Of a stretch of 37,631 bases of DNA, positions 1 through 8,414 are shown in pieces. Below the pieces are notes generated by a model. That model ran no database searches. It was not told where the DNA came from and saw only the letters and a program-made list of their open reading frames with translations. The DNA comes from an uncultured bacterium (GTDB lineage Bacteria; Margulisbacteria; Marinamargulisbacteria; SXXA01). Made by a program: the position numbers and the translations under genes. Location of the stretch: the NCBI GenBank assembly GCA_903864835.1, contig CAIPHK010000025.1, forward strand, positions 1 through 37,631, read 5' to 3'. Every line of letters starts with the position of its first letter. Within the stretch, counting starts at the first letter, position 1.

Positions 1-82
1 CCACCGTTTTTTGCCCTCGTAACGCCTCCAGCGCCACTCGCGCCTTCACTTCTGTACTATATGTTTTCTGCTTCTTGCCCAT
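1..82 (-). CDS. IS3-family transposase OrfA, N-terminal fragment
   Basis: Only the first 27 codons are visible; the gene runs off the window start. The peptide begins MGKKQKTYSTEVKARVALEA and continues with Leu-Arg-Gly-Gln-Lys-Thr-Val. This is the typical start of the IS3/IS911-type OrfA helix-turn-helix protein, which binds the element ends. A strong ribosome-binding site (GGAGG, complement of 91-95) sits 8 bases before the ATG at 82, which fixes the start. In this family OrfA and OrfB are joined by programmed -1 frameshifting to make active transposase; OrfB is not visible here. Confidence 0.8.
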   Translation of the reverse strand, partial: MGKKQKTYSTEVKARVALEALRGQKTV

Positions 83-139
83 TTTCCTGTCCTCCGTAGT
101 CTATCTATTCTACTGGTCCACTTTTTGGGGGCAAGCTCA
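1..139 (-). mobile_element. End of an IS3-family insertion sequence (partial)
   Basis: This is the left end of an insertion sequence that continues beyond the window start. It holds the start of a transposase OrfA on the minus strand. At 111-139 there is a terminal sequence that, read inward on the minus strand, begins TGAGCTTGCCCCC and continues AAAAAGTGGACC. That G/C-run-then-A-run terminus resembles IS3-family inverted repeats as I remember them. The junction with host DNA is inferred at 139/140, because an open frame on the plus strand continues rightward from there. The other end and the target duplication are outside the window. Confidence 0.8.
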
Positions 140-825
140 CACCACTACGCTCGGCATCTGTACCTAGGAACTTCGAAGCCAGTCGACGAAGTCCAATACA
201 GGACAGGGCCACAAAATCCGCCCCTGGCAGCCCTAATTCAAGTCGGACGGGTACTCCGGTTCCGGTTAAGGGACGGCAATCAACCGCTAGCAAGACAGGA
301 CCAGTCGACAGAAAATCCACAAAGCCAACGACTGCCTTACCAACAGCACCTACACCACCGCCATCCAGTAAGCTCGACCCTACAGCGACGTACTTAAAAG
401 ACCTTTCTTTCGGTGCCAAATTACAGCTGGGCTTGGCGGCACCACTGACAAATGACGAAATCGCTGCTCTTATTGCTCGAACAAGTGTTCCTTTTGAACC
501 CAATACACCCGTAATGGAAGATTTCAGAACGGTCGGAAAGGAATTGCAAATAGAGCTGACCACTGCGCGCGACACTCTTTTTGATAACCAGTCAAAGGAA
601 AAGCCCAGTCTCGCAGATAAGCAGGTAGATGGGAGAGAGTTACAACAAAAAATAAATGGCTTTATAAGTAGTCTTCTACCGGGGCGGAAGAAGGATGCGC
701 TTTCTGACGTCTCAAATTTGTCCCGTCAATTGGGTACTGGTTCAAATTCAAACGAAAATGCGCTAATGCTTAAAATTGGCAGATTTCTCGAAGTGTTACA
801 GCGCTTCCTTGAAACAGGAGGGTGA
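140..825 (+). pseudogene. 3' remnant of a Pro/Ser/Thr-rich gene cut by the IS3-family element
   Basis: One frame is open from the insertion junction at 139/140 to the stop at 823-825, giving about 228 residues without an internal stop. The first usable start is a TTG at 433, but the frame reads well before it. Residues from 140 to about 400 are rich in Pro, Ser, Thr, Lys and Arg and look like a disordered linker. The last 130 residues are a compact, helix-prone domain with Leu-rich and charged segments. I do not recognise the family. The upstream part of the gene must lie on the far side of the insertion sequence. A shortened protein could still be made from the TTG, but no clear ribosome-binding site precedes it. 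It ends one base before the convergent YihY-family gene. Confidence 0.6.
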
Positions 826-826
826 G

Positions 827-1663
827 TTACTTCTCCAACAAATAAAGTACCCGAGCCCCATAAAAAATGAGCCCATACCCCATCAATACCCAAAGCAAAA
901 TTCCAAAAACTCCGCTAAACGCGCCATAGATATTCTCAGCAGTTGAGATATACGAAAAATAGATCCCAAATCCTTTGCGAAGTAACAAACACAATACGGA
1001 AATATATGTCGCAACAATCAAACTATTTCCGAATCGTTTTTTTATCCGGGGCGCAAGAATATGATACACAGTTAACAAAAACAAAAAGATTGTCACGACC
1101 CCAAATACACTGGTGGTCCGGTGAAATAGGGTGAGTAGGTAGAAGGGGAATCCCTCTAAAAAGAAGGGTCGTACCAATAGTTTAGCCAAAATTTCAGAAA
1201 TGCTCGTCGCAATAATATACGCGGTGATCATTCCCAATATAAAAAATGGAACAATAATTAATTGGAGCCGAATATACTCCTTTAATTTTCGAGGCTTTTT
1301 TTCAAAAACAACAAACAACGCCTGATCCAACGCTCTAAATAACCCTTGAGATGAAATGTACGCGATTGCAAATCCAGAAATCCCATACGCTCCCCGGTTC
1401 ATGGTAAGAAACCCAACCACGGCATCGTTATTCAATAATAAACTGGGAATTGCCGCATGAATTAGGCGGGTCCAGTCGATGCTTTCAACGGGAATAAACG
1501 AAGCAACCGACGCGATTACAATGAGTAGCGGCACCACCGCAAGAACCGTATAAAACGAGACTGCGGCAGCCAAAAACAAATATTGATCTGAATAAAAATC
1601 ACCGGCCGCGTGAACCGACGCACGAATCAGACGATTCACAGCTCCCCGGATACGTGGTGGCAA
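827..1663 (-). CDS. YihY/BrkB-family inner-membrane protein
   Basis: A 278-residue integral membrane protein of the YihY/virulence factor BrkB family, once misnamed ribonuclease BN. The N-terminal part is family-like: an amphipathic stretch leads to AAAVSFYTVLAVVPLLIVIA, the conserved first membrane helix with its Ser-Phe-Tyr motif. Then come a Gly-rich 'YGISGFAIAYISSQGLFRAL' stretch and about four further hydrophobic helices, ending with a short Leu-Glu-Lys tail. The length fits the family. Its molecular function is not established; roles in transport or envelope homeostasis have been proposed. It is the last gene of the argG-led minus-strand run and starts 3 bases after the fabI stop. It converges with the remnant ending at 825. 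Confidence 0.85.
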   Translation of the reverse strand: MPPRIRGAVNRLIRASVHAAGDFYSDQYLFLAAAVSFYTVLAVVPLLIVIASVASFIPVESIDWTRLIHAAIPSLLLNNDAVVGFLTMNRGAYGISGFAIAYISSQGLFRALDQALFVVFEKKPRKLKEYIRLQLIIVPFFILGMITAYIIATSISEILAKLLVRPFFLEGFPFYLLTLFHRTTSVFGVVTIFLFLLTVYHILAPRIKKRFGNSLIVATYISVLCLLLRKGFGIYFSYISTAENIYGAFSGVFGILLWVLMGYGLIFYGARVLYLLEK

Positions 1664-1666
1664 GGT

Positions 1667-2485
1667 TTACTCTGGGGTGCTATCCGGGTCTATTCCAACG
1701 ATCAAGGCGTCGGCGCGAGTGGTTGCTATCGAATGATAGCCACAGTCGACGTGATGGGTTTCCCCAGTCACCCCCGATGACAGGTCCGAACACAAATAGA
1801 GGCCAGAATTTCCAACCTCGGCCAACGTGATATTTCGCTTCATTGGCGCTCTAGCAGCATTCACCTTCAGCAAAATATCAAATCCACTAATCCCTTTTGC
1901 TGCCAAGGTTTTAATCGGACCTGCGGACAATGAATTGACTCGAATTCCCGAAGGCCCCATTTCAGCGGCCAGATAGCGAACCGAGGCTTCCAATGCGGCT
2001 TTGGCCACACCCATGACATTATAATTCGGTACCGATCGTTCTCCACCTAAATAAGATAACGCGACTATGCTTCCACCGTCGGTCATCAACGGTTGGGCAT
2101 ACCTCGCCATCGGAACAATCGAATAGGCACTGATTCCCAATGCCAAGTTCCAACCTTCAATCGTCGTGTTTGAAAATTTCCCCGTGAGGTCTTCCCGATT
2201 TGCGAATGCAACCGCATGCACCACAAAATCCAGTGTGCCATACACCGCTTTAAATTCATCAAAAACGACTTTGATTTCGTGATCATTGGCGACGTCACAA
2301 GACATACACAGCTTCGAGTTCATTTCTTTTGCAATCGGTTCAACCCGATCCTTCATGATCTCTCCGGCGTATGTAAACGCAATTTCGGCGCCTTCTTGAT
2401 ACAGTTTTTCGGCAATGGCGTATGCGATTCCACGCTTGTTGCTCACTCCAAAAATAATTCCTTTTTTACCTGACATTATTCCCAT
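1667..2485 (-). CDS. fabI: Enoyl-[acyl-carrier-protein] reductase (NADH), FabI type
   Basis: FabI catalyses the last reductive step of each fatty-acid elongation cycle, turning trans-2-enoyl-ACP into acyl-ACP with NAD(P)H in the cytosol. The 272-residue protein has the FabI-type nucleotide fold start (GIIFGVSNKRGIAYAIAEKL) and the active-site triad in family spacing: Tyr145 in SYLGGER, Tyr155 in NYNVMGVAK and Lys162. Ser-Ala-Gly-Pro-Ile-Lys-Thr-Leu-Ala follows, as in FabI, and a short tail ends the protein. The start at 2485 is chosen because GGAGGA (complement of 2491-2496) lies 5 bases upstream. A longer reading to 2557 would overlap the aminopeptidase gene and lacks homology. Triclosan-type inhibitors target this enzyme family. 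Confidence 0.95.
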   Translation of the reverse strand: MGIMSGKKGIIFGVSNKRGIAYAIAEKLYQEGAEIAFTYAGEIMKDRVEPIAKEMNSKLCMSCDVANDHEIKVVFDEFKAVYGTLDFVVHAVAFANREDLTGKFSNTTIEGWNLALGISAYSIVPMARYAQPLMTDGGSIVALSYLGGERSVPNYNVMGVAKAALEASVRYLAAEMGPSGIRVNSLSAGPIKTLAAKGISGFDILLKVNAARAPMKRNITLAEVGNSGLYLCSDLSSGVTGETHHVDCGYHSIATTRADALIVGIDPDSTPE

Positions 2486-2520
2486 AAAAATCCTCCGACA
2501 CTGTGGCCCAAATATTGAGC

Positions 2521-3669
2521 TTAGTCTATCGCTTTCTCCTCGCCGCAGTCCAGGCAAAACGGGGCTAAAAACTGGCCTTTTTCATAGATCAACGTCCCAT
2601 CCGCATAGATTTGTCCTGAGACCCGCATTTCAGCGATAAAATCCAAATGAATCGGAGACTCATTTTTGCCGCCAGTCTCGGGGTAAGAGGCACCAATTGC
2701 CATGTGAATCGTGCCCCCAATTTTTTCATCGAATAAAATATTCTTAATGTGGCGCTGAATCTTGGTATTGGTACCAATCGCAACTTCCCCAAAATATCGT
2801 GCCCCGGGTTGGGCCATCAGTCCGTCCAACGCAGTTTGCCCTGAGGTCGCTGACCATTTTTCTATCTTCCCATTCACGACGTCAAAGCGAGTGTTGGTGA
2901 TCTCAATCCCTTGATAAATCACGGGGAAATCGAACCGAATATGGCCGTTCACCGAGGATTCCACTGGGGAGGTAAACACTTCCCCGGAGGGCATATTTCG
3001 ACGGCCATCGGAGTTGATCCAGCGACGTCCCTCCACAGAAAAGGAGATATCCATATCATCGAACACATATCGAATTTGTTTGGCCTGGTTAAGCCTGTCG
3101 ACGATGACCTGTTGAAAGCGGCTAACGCCGAGCCAATAGGCCACGGGGTCCGGCTCCGTCAATCCACAAGCATCCATCACAAAGTCCAAAAATTCTACCG
3201 TCCCCATTTGGGCATCCTGGGCGAGTGATGGGGTCGGGAAAAGACACAGGCACCATTTAAGATCTCCGGACGCGGATCGGGTCATAAATTGCCGCTTAAC
3301 GTCACTTTGCGCCAAAGAATGTCGACTCAAAATACCTGGATCTGCGGACGCCAATGTCCGAGAGTTCTCCGGGGCAGAGATCGTTAAAATGCAGTCAAAG
3401 GAGGTGACGGCATCTCGGTATAAGGTTGATGACGTTTCCCAAACCTCGGGCCGATCCGACTCAATGGTTTGCCGGTCCAATTGACCGGTGGACAACTGAA
3501 CTATAGGGATTCCGCCCTTGCGAATCACCTCGGCATGGACGGCTTCTACCAATGGAAGCCCCAACGGAGTAGATCGGATCAATACTTTTTCGCCCGGCGA
3601 CACCCGCAGGCAATAATTCGTTAACAACGCGGCGTATTTTGACATGATCATTATTATTTCAGGCTCCAT
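2521..3669 (-). CDS. M29-family metallo-aminopeptidase
   Basis: A cytosolic leucyl-type aminopeptidase of peptidase family M29 (AmpS/PepS/AmpT-like), which removes N-terminal residues using a two-metal centre. The family start is visible as YAALLTNYCLRVSPGEKVLI. Expected metal-binding segments are present: SGEVFTSPVE, YFGEVAIGTN, the NESPIHLDFIAEM segment with its His and Asp, and an IYADGTLIYEKGQFL-type C-terminus. At about 380 residues the length is slightly short of the family's usual 400-410. The start is uncertain: ATG 3669 overlaps the GT9 stop by 16 bases, while ATGs at 3651 and 3645 are alternatives with a distant GGAG. It sits 35 bases upstream of the fabI start in the same run. Confidence 0.88.
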   Translation of the reverse strand: MEPEIIMIMSKYAALLTNYCLRVSPGEKVLIRSTPLGLPLVEAVHAEVIRKGGIPIVQLSTGQLDRQTIESDRPEVWETSSTLYRDAVTSFDCILTISAPENSRTLASADPGILSRHSLAQSDVKRQFMTRSASGDLKWCLCLFPTPSLAQDAQMGTVEFLDFVMDACGLTEPDPVAYWLGVSRFQQVIVDRLNQAKQIRYVFDDMDISFSVEGRRWINSDGRRNMPSGEVFTSPVESSVNGHIRFDFPVIYQGIEITNTRFDVVNGKIEKWSATSGQTALDGLMAQPGARYFGEVAIGTNTKIQRHIKNILFDEKIGGTIHMAIGASYPETGGKNESPIHLDFIAEMRVSGQIYADGTLIYEKGQFLAPFCLDCGEEKAID

Positions 3670-4757
3670 TCTTTCAGACCACGGACGACGTCAACGTGGG
3701 AAATATTTGCAATACAGGGAACGTGAGTCTCGTTGGGATAAATACACTGCCAACGACACCCGTAGCAATCCATCTTATAGCCTAATGTGACGGGACCTGG
3801 CTGATCGCTCGGGTAGGGCAAAAACCGGCCCCAATGCCCACCGCCGACAATCGCAAGGGTCCGAGTCCCGACAGAAGACGACAAATGAATGCCGCCACCA
3901 TCTACCCCCACGCACCACTGGGCTCCTTTAAGAAGACTGAGTAGTTCGACAACCGACGTTTTCCCCACCATATCCACTAAGTTAATAAGTCCCTCATTTT
4001 TGATTGCATCAATAACCGGTGATGATTTATCTCCGGAAATCACAAGGGTCAGATCAGGTGTTTGCATCTGCTTCAGTGTTGCAATCCATTCGGATACCGG
4101 CCATTGGCGTTGCCAGGTATTCGCGACCGGGAAGACAACCACATACGGCGTCGACACTTTAAACGTGGAGTCGGGTACTTCTACAGAATATAGAGGCGCG
4201 CACTCAATCCCCAGGAATCGAGATAAATCTAAATACTTATCCGAATCATGAATCGCTTGGGTATCTACCAAATCGGTATACCAAAATGCGCCAAATCTGG
4301 CCGCCCATTGGCGAAGCCCTCCCAAATTTTCACCCCAAAACCCTATCTTTCTTGATGCACCACTTGCCCGGATGATTGCGTCGGAATCTACTATAAAGTG
4401 GTGTCGAGAATAGACGGGATGAATCACACACTCGGCACCGAGTCGACGGAGCTGAATCAAAGTGATGATTCGATACACGACATTAAGTCTGAATTTCTTG
4501 AGATTTACCGCGACCAACTCAGTTGATGGAAAACACAACGACGCAACCGACTTAACGGAAGAATTAATGACAAGGACCGTATCTGGGTATTTCCTTGTTA
4601 CCGCAGAAAGAAATCCTCTGGATAGAAGAAAATCCCCAATTTGGTCCATCCGGACAATCACGTGCCGTCCCGACCGTTGAATCGGGAGGAGCGAGATCAC
4701 CCACTCGATGGGCAGACTCAAAAGGCCAATGACAAATGCAAGACCTTTATAGATCAA
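3654..4757 (-). CDS. Glycosyltransferase family 9 (heptosyltransferase-like)
   Basis: GT9 enzymes add heptose or related sugars from ADP-sugars to the lipopolysaccharide core at the cytoplasmic face. The Rossmann-type start HVIVRMDQIGDFLLSRGFL resembles the family's 'I+R+..+GD+LL' motif. The second domain shows VVFPVANTWQRQWPVSEWI and GVDGGGIHLSSSVGTRTLAI, matching the donor-binding Asp-Gly-Gly-x-x-His region. A Cys-rich tail (Cys-Tyr-Gly-Cys...Cys) is also seen in GT9. The frame is open up to an ATG at 4880, but that would overlap the upstream gene by 134 bases. I prefer TTG 4757, which overlaps the previous stop by 11 bases and has GGCGGG 5 bases upstream. A hydrophobic stretch precedes the catalytic domain, so membrane association is possible. 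Confidence 0.82.
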   Translation of the reverse strand: MIYKGLAFVIGLLSLPIEWVISLLPIQRSGRHVIVRMDQIGDFLLSRGFLSAVTRKYPDTVLVINSSVKSVASLCFPSTELVAVNLKKFRLNVVYRIITLIQLRRLGAECVIHPVYSRHHFIVDSDAIIRASGASRKIGFWGENLGGLRQWAARFGAFWYTDLVDTQAIHDSDKYLDLSRFLGIECAPLYSVEVPDSTFKVSTPYVVVFPVANTWQRQWPVSEWIATLKQMQTPDLTLVISGDKSSPVIDAIKNEGLINLVDMVGKTSVVELLSLLKGAQWCVGVDGGGIHLSSSVGTRTLAIVGGGHWGRFLPYPSDQPGPVTLGYKMDCYGCRWQCIYPNETHVPCIANISHVDVVRGLKEWSLK

Positions 4758-5892
4758 TGCAGCCCGCCATTGCCAAAGCCATACGCTCAGCCGACTTTTC
4801 TGAGGTAAATTCAGCCACCGATGCCACCGCAGCCTCACCCATTTTCTGTCGTAATTCCGGGTTAGACACAAGACGATCAATGGCCTCGGAGATTTCTTTA
4901 GGATTCAACGGATCGACCACGTAGCCATTAGTCCCATGTCGGACCAGGTCATGCGAACTCCCTGCTTTTGACGACACAACCACAGGCAATCCCGTCGCCA
5001 TGGCCTCATTGACCACCAATCCCCAAGGCTCAGAAATACTGGGCAACACAAACACATCCGACAACCCATAGATCAGAGGAATATCTTGTTTTTGCAGAAA
5101 AGGAATCACGACGGCCCGATCCAAATGGCGGGATTTTAGTTCACTCCGAATACTATCTTGGAGGGGCCCATTGCCGACCATCACAAGACCCAACTTGGGA
5201 TGGCGACCCACCAACTGTTCATATGCCTCGATCAACGCAATTAAATTTTTTTCAGGGGCAAATCGACCCACAAAGAGGATATTGAATTCGGAGACACCCC
5301 ACTGAGCACTCAGTTCCATACGATTTGCGCGGGCGGTCTCTGCACCTTTGGCATAAAATTCATTATCCGTGGAATAGCCTTTCACCGTAATTCGATCTTC
5401 CGGCATCCCCAATTTGGCCATATACGCTTTACTCTGAGACCCTTGGGAAATTCCCGCGTCAAACCGGCGGACGAACCAGCGCTTTACGATTTCTTTCCAC
5501 CACGGTCGCGGGCGATCGGCCTCGGTACTTTCCGAAAAAAAGAGGCGCTTCTTGCCATGAAAGATCGCCCAGATTAACCCCGACCAATAGGGCAAATAAA
5601 TATATTCAGACACGATCAATAAGTCGGGATCTAACCGATTCAATTCTCGCCATACCTGAATCGCAATCTTAATCCAGGAATGACTTTCCAGGTTACCATC
5701 ATTAAGAAGGGTGTAGTGATGCCTCAGATCCGCTCGATCAACCGTCCACGACCGCATTTTCTCTGTAACGGAATAATAAATAATATGAAGGTTTGGAAAC
5801 CAGTGCGACACTTGGTTAAACAACGATACTTTGTAGGGTGAGATCACAGCATGAAGTAAGACGACCCGTTCGGGGCGGGGGGCCAATGTCAT
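4747..5892 (-). CDS. Glycosyltransferase family 4 (GT-B fold)
   Basis: A 381-residue retaining glycosyltransferase. The N-terminal domain begins RVVLLHAVISPYKVSLFNQV, the usual GT4 acceptor-domain start. The C-terminal domain has NILFVGRFAPEKNLIALIEA, LVMVGNGPLQ and the donor-binding ADVF/EPWGLVVNEAMATGLPVV region, here VFVLPSISEPWGLVVNEAMA with the conserved E-x7-E pair. The sugar and acceptor cannot be read from sequence; neighbours suggest envelope polysaccharide or lipid A-core synthesis. The start at 5892 forms an ATGA overlap with the stop of the upstream gene, which strongly supports it over the longer frame to 5964. Its stop overlaps the chosen GT9 start by 11 bases, so the three transferases are probably translationally coupled. 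Confidence 0.9.
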   Translation of the reverse strand: MTLAPRPERVVLLHAVISPYKVSLFNQVSHWFPNLHIIYYSVTEKMRSWTVDRADLRHHYTLLNDGNLESHSWIKIAIQVWRELNRLDPDLLIVSEYIYLPYWSGLIWAIFHGKKRLFFSESTEADRPRPWWKEIVKRWFVRRFDAGISQGSQSKAYMAKLGMPEDRITVKGYSTDNEFYAKGAETARANRMELSAQWGVSEFNILFVGRFAPEKNLIALIEAYEQLVGRHPKLGLVMVGNGPLQDSIRSELKSRHLDRAVVIPFLQKQDIPLIYGLSDVFVLPSISEPWGLVVNEAMATGLPVVVSSKAGSSHDLVRHGTNGYVVDPLNPKEISEAIDRLVSNPELRQKMGEAAVASVAEFTSEKSAERMALAMAGCIDL

Positions 5893-6737
5893 CTCAAAGT
5901 TACCGAATCCCGAACAATCTGTACCCATCGCTTTATTTTGACGGGGATCATCGTTACGCTCCATGGTCGCCGAATCACGGTTCCGTCCGTCATCGCAATA
6001 TGGGTGGTATCCCGAATATCGTAGCTTCGCCCATAGCCACCCAATAACTTTAGACTAATTCGATGTTCTTTCCATTTTTCGGGATGTTCAGCGCCACCGC
6101 CCATCGGATGGTTCTGATGATAAATCGTTGTTGCGTCGGTAATATCGACGACCGGAACTTTCCGATATCGTGCGTACCATACTAACCAATTATCATATTT
6201 TGCGCCCGGCCAACCGATAGGGAAGGGGGGCATGACATCATAAAAATGAGAGGGGAATACAAACAAATCCATCCCCCCCGTCCCGTATAGTGTTCGGGCA
6301 TTTTTGAATCGCCTATCCAGAGTCTCAAACCATTCCAAATCTTCGAAATCAATTAATTCGTTTAACTCAATATTCCAACGTCGTCCCGCCAAGACAAACG
6401 GACCGTCGATTTGAGTCGAAATTCGATCCAGTAAGGCCGGCAAATCAGGCGGCAGAATAATGTCACAATTGGCGTACGCCACCCATTCGGTGCCTGCAAT
6501 GGTACTGGTTTTAGAAAACAAATCATTAATGAGGGGCGTACCAAATGGGTTGCGTTGTACCGTCGCACACTGTGTCGTGTTCGCCGTCGATTGCGCCATT
6601 TCAGCCGTTCCGTCTTCGTCCCCAAATAGGATCACCGAGGCCCCTAAGAGACGAGACCAACTCCGAATGGCGTTGGTCTGAATGGTGGCGTAACAATCGC
6701 GAAATGCCTTAGGGAGACTAAATATAGTCAGGTTCAT
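5889..6737 (-). CDS. Putative GT-A-type glycosyltransferase
   Basis: A 282-residue protein I assign only to a fold class. It starts LTIFSLPKAFRD, then has GASVILFGDEDGT, a region resembling the nucleotide-sugar-binding start of GT-A transferases. A 'VAYANCDIILPPDLPALLDR' stretch follows, where Asn-Cys-Asp-Ile-Ile sits where the metal-binding DxD motif would be. A GTGGMDLFVFP segment and a Trp-rich GWPGAKYDNWLVWYARY segment follow, consistent with an acceptor-binding half. No membrane helices are evident. The start ATG 6737 lies 10 bases after the argG stop; the longer frame to 6815 lies inside argG. The downstream GT4 gene overlaps it by 4 bases. The function is inferred mainly from this motif and its transferase neighbours. 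Confidence 0.6.
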   Translation of the reverse strand: MNLTIFSLPKAFRDCYATIQTNAIRSWSRLLGASVILFGDEDGTAEMAQSTANTTQCATVQRNPFGTPLINDLFSKTSTIAGTEWVAYANCDIILPPDLPALLDRISTQIDGPFVLAGRRWNIELNELIDFEDLEWFETLDRRFKNARTLYGTGGMDLFVFPSHFYDVMPPFPIGWPGAKYDNWLVWYARYRKVPVVDITDATTIYHQNHPMGGGAEHPEKWKEHRISLKLLGGYGRSYDIRDTTHIAMTDGTVIRRPWSVTMIPVKIKRWVQIVRDSVTLR

Positions 6738-6747
6738 GTAAAGAGAC

Positions 6748-7986
6748 TTAAAAAGTGACCTTGATTTGCCCGGCCTTTGCCATCGCCACCGCTTCAATTT
6801 TTTGAATTTCGGCATACCCTTGGGAATTAACCGGATTCAGTCCATCACTGGCTTCCATCGACGAATCGGCTTCGTTATAAAGAGAGCCAGGACATTCCGT
6901 CATCGAATAAAAATACATATTACCTTTGTATAGTCCCAGCTTAACAAGGCCCGATGCCGGTTGGGCCAGGGAGTCAATTCCAACTTGGGCCGCCCGGGTA
7001 ACGGGGTCAAAATACCGACCTTCATAAATTTGTTCTGAAATAATTTGGGACAAATGGTTAAATAGTTTGTTGGCTTTTTTATCCAGTACCGCCTGATACA
7101 CCTGGCGCAATGCAAACCCCAAAAGCTCCATTCCCGGGGCTTCGTACACCCCCCGACTCTTGGTACCAACGATTCGGTTTTCCAGGGCATTTTTCATCCA
7201 AATACCGTTACGCCCACCGATAACATTCGCATTTTTCAACAATTCCACCGCAGACAATGCCATTCCATTAATCTCGGTTGGAAGCCCTTCGACAAACCGA
7301 ATGGATACTTCTTCAATTTGATCTGGAGCAGCTTGCGGCCATACGCCCATGATCGGTTCCACAATGGTGACTGGCGTTTCCAAACTTTCCAGATCCTCCG
7401 CTTCATGGCTAAGGCCGGCAAGATTGGCATCGGTAGAATATTTCTTTTTCCCACCGATAGTGGCCGCTATACCAAATTTTTGAAGGTATTCCGCCATTTG
7501 AGTGCGCCCTGGAAATTGGTCTAATAACTCAGGGTCCCGCCATGGCGCGTATACCTTCATCTCCGGCGCCAAAACATTGGTGTATCGTTCAAATCTCATT
7601 TGATCGTTCCCACGACCGGTGGCGCCATGAACCAGGGTGGTAACGCCCCGTTTTTTCATTTCGCCAATGAGACCCTTAACGGTAACGGCACGGCCCAGTC
7701 CGGTAGAGTTCCAGTACCCCCCATCGTAAGTCGCTTGCGCCTTCACTGTACGGAGGGCTTCTTCGGCAATTTCTTTTTTGAGATCAACAATGACGGTCTC
7801 GACTCCACAAGGGGCCATTTTTTCTCGTACATTATTAATGTCGGTTTCATCCGGTTGGCCTAAATCTGCTGTAAAACACAGAACATCGGCACCGGCTTCT
7901 TTGAGGCGTTTGGCAACGGTTTTACTATCCAAACCACCTGACACACAAATTCCAAGTCGTTCATTTTTTAAGTCATTTAATCGCAT
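6748..7986 (-). CDS. argG: Argininosuccinate synthase
   Basis: ArgG joins citrulline and aspartate with ATP to form argininosuccinate, the next-to-last step of arginine synthesis. The ATP-binding P-loop-like motif SGGLDS is at residues 16-21, followed by LCFTADLGQPDETDINNV, typical of the family. HGATGRGNDQMRFE and KYSTDANLAGLSHEAEDLE are citrulline/aspartate-binding segments. The 412-residue length fits the shorter bacterial type. The start ATG 7986 has AAGGA about 9 bases upstream. It heads a minus-strand run of envelope genes that share no obvious pathway with it, and argH is not nearby; an argD-like gene lies at 16435. A promoter is predicted just upstream. Confidence 0.96.
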   Translation of the reverse strand: MRLNDLKNERLGICVSGGLDSKTVAKRLKEAGADVLCFTADLGQPDETDINNVREKMAPCGVETVIVDLKKEIAEEALRTVKAQATYDGGYWNSTGLGRAVTVKGLIGEMKKRGVTTLVHGATGRGNDQMRFERYTNVLAPEMKVYAPWRDPELLDQFPGRTQMAEYLQKFGIAATIGGKKKYSTDANLAGLSHEAEDLESLETPVTIVEPIMGVWPQAAPDQIEEVSIRFVEGLPTEINGMALSAVELLKNANVIGGRNGIWMKNALENRIVGTKSRGVYEAPGMELLGFALRQVYQAVLDKKANKLFNHLSQIISEQIYEGRYFDPVTRAAQVGIDSLAQPASGLVKLGLYKGNMYFYSMTECPGSLYNEADSSMEASDGLNPVNSQGYAEIQKIEAVAMAKAGQIKVTF

Positions 7987-8028
7987 CGTCGTGATCCTTC
8001 TTATTTCCAGTAAGGTTTATAAAGAATC

Positions 8029-8057
8029 ACTATATAAAACACGGTATCTCACGGCAA
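8029..8057 (-). promoter_or_regulatory. Predicted sigma-70-type promoter for the argG run
   Basis: On the minus strand, TTGCCG (complement of 8052-8057) is followed after 17 bases by TATAGT (complement of 8029-8034). That is close to consensus with ideal spacing. The -10 box is about 43 bases before the argG ATG, giving a leader of roughly 35 bases. No arginine-repressor-like operator is obvious. It would drive the whole run from argG to the YihY-family gene. Confidence 0.55.
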
Positions 8058-8189
8058 CCTTGGGCCGGCGGATAGATGGTTTAATTGAGATGTTTGAAGT
8101 TATAAATTAGATGGAATTAGCCTGAGACGGGGTAACTCACCATCTCCCCCAAATTCAAAAATACACATCATTCATACGGAGAAAAATAT

Positions 8190-8378
8190 ATGGCCGTAAC
8201 ACCACTAGCAAATCGCCCAATACTTCAAACCACAACGCAAGGCTCCACGGGGTTACCTAAAAACAGCTCAACAGATAGCCTAAATAAGGCTTTTGGAACC
8301 GGTCCAACCACATTAATTCAGAAACCAGCTTCAGATAGCAACATTGCACTAAGACCGATGCCTCAAGGCCAAAACTAA
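8190..8378 (+). CDS. Small Thr/Ser/Pro-rich protein of unknown function
   Basis: A 62-residue protein starting MAVTPLANRPILQTTTQG. It is rich in Thr, Ser, Pro, Asn and Gln, has no membrane segment or signal peptide, and is probably disordered. A ribosome-binding site GGAGA at 8178-8182 lies 7 bases before the ATG, which is the main support for it being a real gene. It ends 36 bases before the tail-sheath-like gene on the same strand, so the two may be co-transcribed. I do not recognise a family. It could be a partner or substrate of the sheath-like protein, but that is only suggested by position. Confidence 0.55.
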   Translation: MAVTPLANRPILQTTTQGSTGLPKNSSTDSLNKAFGTGPTTLIQKPASDSNIALRPMPQGQN

Positions 8379-8414
8379 CTAGACAACCCCCAGCAACTTT
8401 GGTTTAACCAGAGT

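Noticed and set aside
105-575. 156-residue open frame on the minus strand over the interrupted gene
   Set aside because: It is antisense to the plus-strand frame and crosses the insertion sequence boundary. It is Ser/Gly/Val-rich without a recognisable motif or ribosome-binding site.
7987-8189. Riboswitch or T-box leader before argG
   Set aside because: Apart from the promoter boxes the 200 bases show no conserved leader structure or terminator/antiterminator pair I could identify.
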